A stretch of DNA of 64,000 nucleotides, from positions 171,677 to 235,676 of the forward strand of contig NW_003109983.1 of assembly GCF_000003605.2 (NCBI RefSeq), read 5' to 3'. The notes under the pieces are model-generated. The model saw only the letters and a list, made by a program, of their open reading frames with translations. It was not told where the DNA came from and ran no database searches. A program made the position numbers and the translations under genes. Shown piece after piece: positions 51,251 through 60,456 of the stretch (its first letter is position 1; every line of letters starts with the position of its first letter). The stretch is from Saccoglossus kowalevskii. Taxonomy: Eukaryota; Hemichordata; Enteropneusta; Harrimaniidae.

Positions 51251-54090
51251 CTGACTGATTTTAACAAGGTATAATAACAGTCTGTCTCGAAGATATACAT
51301 TTCAGATGAAACATTTTTTTTTAAATATTTGATATCATCATTCCAAGCTTTGAGGTAGACACGGGACTGGCCACTTCTACCTTCATAACAGCTTACTTTC
51401 TTATTCAAAATTAAATTTAACATAAATATATTTTTGTTGGCATTTACATGTAAAACAATTGGGAAAGATAATGAAATACAGGACAAAAACTCCTAATGTA
51501 CAATTGGTTGTTTCGAGAAACTATTACATGGACCAGTTCAAACACAGATGCACGGGACACGTTCAAAATAATCATATAAACAGTTATTATGCTAACAAAT
51601 TCAAAACATTAAACCCGAACCTTGATATCTGGTAGTGTTTGTCAGTGTGTACAATGTCACGTTAGGCCATACTTTTATTATTCCTTGTTCATTCAAATTT
51701 TTATTTCACGCAATTTCTCGCGCCCTCTGACTCGTAAGTGCAGAAAATTGCTGAACATTTTTTTTTATCTTCATTTTTTTTTGCCGCCCGCCGCATAACA
51801 AACCCAAGTTACATTTTCGTGGGAGTATCATGATGAAAGTACCGAAGTCTCGCGCAGATGAGAAACATGTTATACATGGAATAAAATTCATTCATATAGA
51901 GTTACATTGACAGCGACGCTGTTAACATGGGTTACTCCTGACGAGATTGCTAAGTCCTTCAATGGCGTCACAGCTGCACGCAGGGTGGGCGTAAACAGTT
52001 AGCTGAAACACTAGCGTAGACAAGAGACTCCCGGGAACTCGGTTCACCACTCCAAAGTCACATGATAAATCAACCACGTGTAACATCAAGAAACATTTTA
52101 TAAAAAAATCTCCTGTACAATAATATGCACAATGAGTTTTTTTTCCAATCTATACATCTGCAGCCTTTATACAGATCGCGTGCAGCATGCACATACTCGC
52201 AAGCACCATCAAATCAGTGCCCTCCACTAATTTGTATCAATGTGTCTGTTCAATGCGGGCGCTTGTCATATGCAACCGATTGTATTGAAGGAACTGGTCC
52301 CGTATTCGTTTTTTCTTTCGTTTTCTATTGCTCATTCTTGGCAAGCATAACATGTTTTTGTTTTGTGCTTGATTGAATAAAAAGAAACGCTTGCAGTGTA
52401 ATCTGTCAAAGCATATGTGAATGTCACTTTAAGTATCTGATTTGTATTTTTGTTTAGTTGTCAGTGTTTTTTCAATTGTGATTTCAATAATTTATTTTGT
52501 ATTAATTGAATTATCAAAATGGCTTTTGTGTTATAGCAAATGAATTGTTTTGAAATGCATACTACCTTACAAGCCTGAGCAATACTTGTTTTGGTATAAT
52601 ACTAAAGCAACTTGTCGCGTACAGGTCAGAGATTATTTTTATTCGTAATTTGTGTACAGCTATTAATGAGATGTCTGTTGTCAGGTGTTAGAATGAGCCC
52701 ATAGCCTGATATACATGACACGTTGCATTGGAAGTCAGTTGGTGTGCAAGCAACTCCTGGTTCTATGCTATAATGCTAAATATCGTATATCAACAGGTAA
52801 AACATGGTCTATACCACAATTTTACATAGCATTAATTTTCATAAAAAATTACATATTTTTCATATTCTTCTAGCATCAACTAGGTATCGGTTTGACAATA
52901 ACTGCGAGTTATGTGTAGCATGTCTGTCACGGTCTCAGAATATAACACCCGAGACTGCACATGGTAAATCTACTGAAATACTTCCTGACACCTTAAAATG
53001 TCATGAATAAGTGAAAATGTGATAGTAGTTTCTGAATTGTACAAAAAGCGACAGCAGACCACATCATTTCTCAGCACGCTTTTCAGTTTATATATTCTGT
53101 AGTAAAACATTTCCACGTATTTTACTACTTCTGAACATTCGTGAGTATATGTATTCCAAACCTGTGTGGATACGTAGTAAAAGTAAGATGTTTCTTGGCT
53201 GCTGGCTCGGAAGGGAATGAGAGAGCATCGACTAATGGCTATAGTATTCACTAGTATTGTCAATCCTTTAGGCATATATGCAGGTTCGTGTTTATTATTA
53301 TTAATAATGTTTCTGTTTTTTTACAAAAACACATTTTTGCATTTTAGTTAGTATTGGATAGACGATTTTTACTTACGAGAGCTCTATAACACTTAGAACA
53401 TTTTAAAAATATCGAAGCACTAATATATACACGATGGGCATTATTTTTTTAGTTCTTCAGTTGGCAAGAGAGAGTCTAATATAATTCGTTATGCTTTTTT
53501 CAGATATTATATTTATTAAATTTAAATAGTATCTCAATACTGGAATTGTGTCTCATTTGATCCGTGCAAAATATTCTACCTTATACCTGAGGTCAAATAC
53601 GGTGATCACAGTGGATGTATATTGAATATTGTAAAACACGATAGACATTAATGATGTCATTATAGGCAGGAAAAGATTGTTTTTAGCAATTACTTTACTG
53701 TACACATGAACCTTGCTCTATTTCATATTTAGAACATTAAATCTTGGTGATTGATAACTTCTCTATTGTGTCAAATTGTCCTTAACACATACACTTATGA
53801 ATACAGATACTACATGGGCTCATGACAGGTATTTCTGAACGGATACAAAACTCTGCAAATGTAGATGTAACTGAATATAATCTATGTGCATTCAAGCATT
53901 TACAAAGAATATTCCAGCATCTCTCAACTTGAGAACTAAATAATGCATATTTTTGATTCATATACCAAATGGTCGATTTATGAAAAAAAAGTAAATGAAA
54001 CCTCTTGCCATGGTAATATCATTTTTTGGAAATGCTTCTTCAACAATTGTAGACGAGTTGATATTCTGTATATTAATACAATGCAAGATG
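51251..54090. other. no gene recognised
   Basis: Spacer between the ABC pseudogene and the retroelement. It has short T-rich runs and a GC-richer patch near 51900-52050 without assignable coding sequence. Confidence 0.5.
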
Positions 54091-54100
54091 ACACCACAAA

Positions 54101-54500
54101 TTAAGGACAATTTTGCATGATTCCTTTGAAAAGAGATTGCCCTTCAGAATTGAAGTGATTAGCTTCTTCCCCATTGTCAGTGTCATTGTCTGATTCGTAG
54201 AGAGTATACACTTCTCTGAACCTAATTTGGTATGTCTTTTGAAAATAGGAAATTAGAATAATGTCGATGTGTAAATGAGTTGTATCATTAGAAGACATAA
54301 TATAATATGGTTGCGGTATCAGTCTGAACACCTATTTTGCACCTGTGATTGAGGTTTACACTATCACAGTGCCTTCTAATGACACTATACTGTCTCTGTC
54401 TACTCAACCTGTGCCAAGCTATGCAACACTTACATTCGCTATCTACCACTCCCATCTGGCAAATCAAATCTGCTAATTTTTTGACAGTTATCTGCCACAA
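54101..54500 (-). other. unassigned coding-like frames on the - strand
   Basis: Two overlapping - strand frames (70 and 76 codons). The first has a small cluster of cysteines (SECKCCIAW) followed by a basic stretch (RLSRQRQYSVIRRH), the second an acidic stretch (SDNDTDNGEE). Possibly part of another decayed mobile element; no family recognised. Confidence 0.2.
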
Positions 54501-54890
54501 TATCTACCTAGTATGGTAATAAATGATCATCACTTACAATGAATTAATTCAGGTATCAAAATTTGCAACTGGTAAATAATACAGAACACACAAGTGTTTT
54601 CATTCATTTTATAACTATGTAGACAGAGTCATGTAAGACAATCTCGTATAGTTAGTACCAGAACAATTGTGATAGTTCACTAAACATTTTGCAGCAAACA
54701 ACTAAATTCTGTTGAACAAGACACTGAAAATGCATTTTTTATAGGCTTTTTTTTAAATTACGATGCAGCATTTAGGAATGATTTTTTCTCGACATTATTA
54801 AACAACTAAATATTCAGGTTCGGGTTTAATAATTTAATGTTTTTTTGGGGGAATAATAAACATTATATTTTTTTTAACGTGCCCCATAAA

Positions 54891-55633
54891 TGTGCATGAA
54901 CTGGTCCATGTAATAGTCCAGGCAGTTAAACTTGAGCAAGAAAAAGTTAAACTTGAGAGGAAAAAAGCTGCAGAAGATATAAAACTCGAGCAAAAACGGC
55001 TAGATCAACTAGCTGAAATTGAACTCGCAAAATTAAAAGCTGATAGAGAGGCTGTCACAAAATTAGCTCAGCTTGATTTGCCAAGACCAGACCAAGTTTG
55101 ATTTGCAAAATAATCCAAATTCGTCTCCCTTTGCTACAAACATTCAGTCCCATTCAAACCTTAAAGATAGTAATGACATGGACGTGTATATAAATTGGTT
55201 TTAAATTTTTGCTTAGAATTGTGGGTGGAAACGAGACATTCGCGGTGTGGCATTTAGTGGTCAATTAACAGGGAAGGCATTGGCGGTTCATTATGCACTG
55301 TTCGTAGACGAGACTCGTGACTGCGACGTGGTCAAGTGTGTTATGCTGAAGGCGTAAGGGTTGACGGAGGAGGGATATCGTATCAATTTTCGGCAGGCGC
55401 GTTCGACAAAATTTGAGACTGCAAGGCAATTTATGGTTCGACTTCAGCACTACTTGACACAATGGATTAATATGGCATGTGTTGTGAATATTGTTGAAGC
55501 GCTGAAAGACTTGTTTGTGCGTGAACAGTATTATAGCACATGTAGCCCTGAACTGTTAGTGTTCTTAATGAAACACCAGTGTCAAGACTGGAATGAAGTT
55601 GCAAAATTTGCTGACCTCCGGAATGAGGCATGA
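54891..55633 (+). pseudogene. retroelement gag remnant (coiled coil plus SCAN-like capsid region)
   Basis: A Lys/Glu-rich, probably coiled-coil frame (54892-55101) leads into a region with AFSGQLTGKALAVHYAL, LTEEGYRINFRQAR, FMVRLQHYL and DLFVREQYY. This is the capsid pattern shared by Gmr1-like gypsy gag and the vertebrate SCAN domain. Stops near 55202 and before 55361 and a frame change break it. Downstream to about 55810 a weak nucleocapsid-like stretch lacks an intact CCHC knuckle. Confidence 0.78.
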
Positions 55634-55989
55634 TATTATACTTAAAATCATAGTAAATCTACAGCTGAACGTAAGTTTGATAAGACAGCTAACACCACCC
55701 TGAAATCGCAAACACCATCAGTATTGAGCAAAGCAGAGAAAGGGTACACACCGGGCATAAGCGGAAAGACTGTCATTCCATATTTGGGCAAGATGGGAAA
55801 TTATTAACAGTCGCTTGTAGAGTGGAGGTGGAAAATATTACCCCTTCCCTTTATTCCTCGACAACTGCCACATCGACGTGCATCATTATATCACATGTAA
55901 CTACCACCAACACATATTCAACATGTCAACCTGCTGACATATTTGTCACATGTTCAGAGGTGACAGAACACGAACTCTATAAACAGGTT

Positions 55990-56260
55990 GCGAGACTATA
56001 ACTGCCCACTGCTGAGGGCATGGTCAATATACAGAAAGTATCAGTACTACGAGATACATGGTGTTCTGGGTGTGTTATTCGAAAGGACCTGGTACGTCCC
56101 TCACAGTTCACCAGTAGACATCATACTTGTGTACTAGCTGATGGTACATAAATACGAGGCCCTGAAGCAGAGCTGGAGGTCCGCACTCCTTATTACACTG
56201 GAATTGTCAAAGTTGTTTGCATGACCAGACCACTCGTTGATGTGCTGATTGGCAATGTAC
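55990..56260 (+). pseudogene. retroelement protease remnant
   Basis: The frame contains SVLRDTWCSGC and later YYTGIVKVVCM and LVDVLIGNV, the layout of the aspartic protease of gypsy elements. The catalytic D-T-G reads D-T-W (around 56061-56069), and an in-frame stop follows ADGT. About 130 bp further on, the sequence changes directly to integrase. Confidence 0.72.
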
Positions 56261-56394
56261 TGGGAGCAATGGATGTTTACACTTCATGTGAGCGGCATTG
56301 TGGTACTTGTGAGCGGGATAGTGGAGGTGAAATTCCTAGTGACGCGAATGTCACTAAATCAAAACATTCAGGTGAAATTACTAATGACATTAGG

Positions 56395-57174
56395 GCATGA
56401 CTCCATCTTGGGGGACATCTGGGCGTACAGAAAACACAAGATAAAATATTTTCCCAATTCTACTGGCCAGCGATGCATGGTGACATTAAACGGTATTGTC
56501 CGTCATGCGACTCCAGCCAGCGAACAGTACCCAAAGGTTGAGTTAGAAAGGTTCCACTTAGCCCCATGCCCCTGATTGATATTCCATTCAAACAGGTTGC
56601 CGTGAAATTTGTTGGGCCAATTCAACCAATTACTACTAGTGGGTGTCAATATATACTCACAGCGGTTGCTTATGCGAACCGTTATCCTGAAGCTACACCT
56701 CTAAAAAGGATATCTAATGAAGAAGTAGCAGAAGCACTGGTTACTATTTATAGTCGTGTTGGTATACCTGAACAGGTTCTCACTGATCAAGGTCATCAGT
56801 TTGTTGTTGATGTTATGCAGGAGGTTAGTAAACTTCTGTCAATTAAACGGCTTATCACAACTCCATACCACCCACAAACAATGGCCTATGTGAACGTTTT
56901 AATAGTGTTCTTAAGTCCATGCTCAAACGCATGCGTAGAGCGACCAAAGGATTGGGATCGTTACATAGCACCATTAATTTTTGCATACAGCGAAGCTCCA
57001 CGAGCTAGTTTGAGGTTCTCCCCATTCGAACTGTTGTACGGGAGAACAGTAAGGGGACCAATTACCATCTTGCAGGAGCTATGGACAAAACCAACCCAGA
57101 AATTAAGGGTACATATGAATCCGTCACTGACCTACAAAATCGACACACAGAACTGAGCAAGTTAAGTGATTGGG
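56395..57174 (+). pseudogene. retroelement integrase, copy A
   Basis: Starts with a zinc-binding N-terminal region split between frames (a GHLGVQKT-type stretch, then YCPSCDSS), followed by the catalytic core. Core blocks are FKQVAVKFVGPIQP, YILTAVAYANRYPEA, VLTDQGHQF and YHPQT. The first catalytic Asp is replaced by Ala (56668-56670) and the second Asp (LTDQG) is kept. A one-base deletion after HPQT throws the third catalytic Glu out of frame. A further frame change before ERPKDWDRY is shared with copy B. The last 714 bp (56461-57174) form the left half of a tandem duplication. Confidence 0.88.
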
Positions 57175-57889
57175 ATACTGGCCAGTGATGCATGGTGACA
57201 TTAAACGGTATTGTCCGCCATGCGACTCCTGCCAGCGAACTGTACCCAAAGGACGAGTTGGAAAGGTTCCACTTAGCGCCAAGCCCCTGATTGATATTCC
57301 ATTCAAACAGGTTGCCGTGGAATTTGTTGGGCCAATCCAACCAATTAATACTAGCGGGTGTCAAGATATACTCACAGCGGTTGCTTATGCGAACCGTTAT
57401 CCTGAAGCTACACCTCTAAAAAGGATATATACTGAAGAAGTAGCAGAAGCACTGGTTACTATTTATAGTCGTATTGGTATACCTGAACAGGTTCTCACTG
57501 ATCAAGGTCATCAGTTTGTTGTTGATGTAATGCGGGAGGTTAGTAAACTCCTATCAATTAATTGGCTTATCACAACTACATACCACCCACAGACAAATGG
57601 CCTATGTGAACGTTTTAATGGCGTTCTTAAGTCCATGCTCAAACGCATGTGTAGAGCGACCAAAGGATTGGGATCGTTACATAGCACCATTAATTTTTGC
57701 ATACAGCGAATCTCCACAAGCTAGTTTGAGATTCTCCCCATTCGAACTGTTGTACGGGAGAACAGTAAGGGGACCAATGACCATCTTGCAGGAGCTATGG
57801 ACAAAACCAACCCAGAAATTAAGGGTACATATGAATACGTCATGGACCTACGAAATCGACACACAGAACTGAGCAAGTTCAGTGATTGG
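56461..57889 (+). repeat. 714-bp tandem duplication of the integrase region
   Basis: 56461-57174 and 57176-57889 start with TACTGGCCAG and end with AGTGATTGG, align throughout with scattered substitutions, and abut within one base. The junction is visible at 57166-57180. Confidence 0.93.
57176..57889 (+). pseudogene. retroelement integrase, copy B
   Basis: Second copy of the duplicated block. It keeps YCPPCDSCQR, which preserves the cysteines of the zinc-binding region better than copy A. It also keeps the intact HPQTNGLCERFNG block containing the third catalytic Glu. It shares with copy A the Asp-to-Ala change at the first catalytic position (57383-57385) and the frame change before ERPKDWDRY, so those lesions are older than the duplication. 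Confidence 0.88.
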
Positions 57890-58320
57890 TATAGGGTCAA
57901 TTTTGACAAACGTACAAAGGCCAGATCTTTCATCACAGGCGAGATGATACTGTTGTTGCTTCCTACAGCTCATGATAAGCTGCTGCGGATGCAATGACAA
58001 GGACCATACCATGTTAAAGAACGAATCGGGCGGAAAGATTACCGTATGGAAAAGGATGGTATAGATAAACTGTACTATGCCAATATGTTGAAGAAGTATG
58101 AGATAAAAGACTCTACTGATGATAATGCAAAGACAAACATACACACTGATTATTCAACTGTGCTAAAGAACACGCCCATGTGCGTGTCTACTGGCTTGAT
58201 TGAAGTCCCATCTAATGACCATGGCTTAGAAGGTCCAGAGCACATTAATGGGGACTGGATAGAATTAGTCCCCCTGCACGGTAAAGACACTTTCAGGATG
58301 TGCATTTGGGCTCTGAACTA
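57797..58320 (+). pseudogene. retroelement post-integrase region
   Basis: After the core the frame gives the conserved linker MDLRNRHTEL and then RTKARSFITGEMILLLLPT. A stop at the MQ-stop-QGPYHV position follows, and then a 90-codon open stretch (58046-58321) with no recognised domain ending at TAA. The GPYHV block matches the small SH3-like domain that ends gypsy integrases. Confidence 0.75.
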
Positions 58321-58389
58321 ATCGACTCCCAGGTTGAATAAGTGAATATTGAGGGATATTGAGGGAATATACTGCTACACTTACAGACA

Positions 58390-58990
58390 TACCAAGAAAT
58401 CAAACATCGGTTGTCATGACTTACAATTGACGTCAAATGACCCTATACGTTCTAAGCCACACAATACACTTTTTGCAACACGTAACAGTGTAATTAAGGA
58501 AGTACGTAATATGATGGAACTGGGAATCATTGCTCACCTATTGTGTATATTAAGAAGCCTGATGGAAGTCCTCGGTTTTGTACAGACTTCCGAAAGCTCA
58601 ATAAGATAACAATATTCGATGCTGAGCCAATGTATAACCCAGAAGAATTATTTGCACAATTGGCCAATGGTAATTACCTGATCAAACTTGATCACACCCC
58701 ACTTGGTCTTCTCCATTATCGTTACCTCACATTTGGACTTGATATTATTGTCCCAGTGTGTTCAACCGCACTATGCAAACAGTTTTGATGGGTACTGAAG
58801 GAGAGGTTGTTAGTTTAGTGTATGATATTTTGATATATAGCAAGACTTGGCAATCCCATGTGAAGAGATTCAAGGATGTATTGAAGGCGGGCTTAACGCC
58901 TAAACCATCAAAATTCTATATTGGTTTCACTCAGCTTGAATTGTTTGTCCATGTAGTGGGGCGAGGCCAATTGAGGCTAGTCCCAGAAAA
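58390..58990 (+). pseudogene. retroelement reverse transcriptase remnant
   Basis: Blocks seen: VRNMMELGII, then (next frame) YIKKPDGSPRFCTDFRKLNK, NYLIKLD, HYRYLTFGL, and FNRTMQTVL in a third frame. The catalytic site reads VYDILIYS: one of the paired aspartates (expected YxDD/xxDD) is missing at about 58824. The segment between IKLD and TPLG is shortened by about 20 residues, removing the palm strand after the first catalytic Asp. Frameshifts at about 58555 and 58765. Confidence 0.85.
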
Positions 58991-58994
58991 GGTT

Positions 58995-59364
58995 TGTGCA
59001 TTGCAGAATGCTCCGCAACGCCTGACAATAACAAACATTAGATCATTTGATGTTGCATTTCCAGTGACGTATGCTAGCCGGAAGGTGGGCCACGCAGAGT
59101 CGCATTATGCGGTGATTGAAAAGGAATGCCTTGCCATAGTTTGGTTGAATACAAATGTTTAAACCAAACCACAAGCCTCTAGTCTATAGAAAAACCTCTA
59201 GATTTGCTAATAGCCGAATTATGCGATGGGCCATGATACATTTTCAATTATTTTGGGCCATATATCTTCAATTATTCTACCATCGAATAATAAGGATAAG
59301 GGGTAATCATAATCTTGAAGTAGATTATTTAAGCAGAAATCCTAGTACAATAGTAGTACAATAG
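58995..59364 (+). pseudogene. retroelement RNase H remnant
   Basis: TYASRKVGHAESHYAVIEKE with CLAIVW is the conserved central part of gypsy RNase H. After a stop at 59160 the frame resumes with NHKPLVY, NSRIMRWA and RIIRIRGNHNLEVDYLSRNP, the usual end of the domain. The N-terminal part with the first catalytic Asp is deleted. No integrase follows; coding similarity ends at 59364. Confidence 0.85.
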
Positions 59365-60456
59365 CCAATATGGTGTTGAATGTATATAGTAAATGATTGT
59401 TGTTTTGTGTTGTAGTTTCCCTGATCCATGACATCAATGATTTTATTGTTGACGTAACCATAATACCATATTTAACGGCATAGTTACATCTTAGCATGGA
59501 CGTGGATTCAAATCCCACTTCTTATCCCAAAATGTCATGAGGTCACTGGGTCTAATATTAGCCCAAAATACGAAATAGTATGCAATACTTTTACCAACTC
59601 GTGTGCTGGTGTTTGGCCAATATAAAAATACACAATTCGTGTAACACAGGTATAATTTAGACTGATGGGCTCCAGTAGAGTTCAATACAACTATATGCAC
59701 ATATATGCAGCAATAATGCACACCGGCCAATCTTACACATACGACACTACACATGAATTACGTGAAACAATAGTTTATTAGGTACACAACACATATGCTT
59801 GCTACAGTTCTCTCCGTCAGTATCGCCCGCCCCTGCAGAGGTTCAGCACAACACGCGACCCTGCCCACGCACCAACGCAACTATATTATTGGTAAGAGGT
59901 GGAGGATACGACATTTTGCATTGTAGACACCACAGCAAAGTTAGTAAACACCCTACGACCAGGGAAGGAACAACATACCCTATTAGTCACGTATATCAGT
60001 GCCATGCACTTCTAAAATGTGACATAAATAACATGGCCAGGAATAGAACAATTCAAGATGTTATCAAGATAATATAACAACTCAAAGCCAAGGACTAACT
60101 AGTGTGCGTGTAGGAATGTTCGGTACATGACGTTTCCCGACGTTCGTCGAACAGTGTCAGTCGGCGGATTCGCTCGGTGAATTATAAAAAAGGCCAGCGA
60201 CAGTAGTTGCGATTTGGGCTGTTAATAGATTTATAATATAACAATGAATTAATAAATACAAAATTACATCTTGCGTGTATAATGCATAATAACTAGTGTG
60301 TCCTTTTAATATAATACAGTTTTTGATATGATACAAACACCTCGTGACAACATCAAATATTTTCAGCAATGTCTATCTTCAAAAACATATCTTGCATTGC
60401 TTAAATACAAATATATCGAGACAAAAATACTGTTATTATACCTTATAAAAAGTCAG
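59365..60456. other. spacer with a tRNA-Leu-like 3' segment, otherwise nothing recognised
   Basis: Non-coding DNA between the retroelement and the end of the - strand ABC gene, whose 3' UTR must start at 60456 and run leftwards. The only notable site is at 59499-59529. Confidence 0.5.
59499..59529 (+). other. tRNA-Leu-like T-arm and 3' end (SINE head relic or primer-binding site on the - strand)
   Basis: GTGGATTCAAATCCCAC (59502-59518) reads as a tRNA T-arm with a near-consensus B box, followed by TTCTTATCCCA, like the 3' end of a eukaryotic tRNA-Leu. Upstream bases CTTAGCATGGAC resemble a leucine-tRNA long variable arm, but no A box, anticodon arm or acceptor 5' strand is present, so it is not a tRNA gene. 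Read on the - strand, it would be a primer-binding site complementary to tRNA-Leu. Confidence 0.4.

Larger units (their letters stand above)
54891..59364 (+). mobile_element. degraded Ty3/gypsy LTR-type retroelement with integrase before RT (Gmr1-like), no LTRs found
   Basis: Domains on one strand in the order gag (SCAN-like), protease, integrase, second integrase, post-integrase tail, reverse transcriptase, RNase H. Most gypsy elements have integrase last. Integrase before RT together with a SCAN-related gag is known for the Gmr1-like group. Every domain carries stops, frameshifts or lost active-site residues, so the element is dead. I searched the flanks for long terminal repeats and a polypurine tract and saw none, so it is probably truncated at both ends. 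It lies between the two ABC transporter copies. Confidence 0.85.

Noticed and set aside
54500-54890. 5' LTR of the gypsy element
   Set aside because: No matching direct repeat was found after 59364, and no primer-binding site lies just before gag on the + strand.
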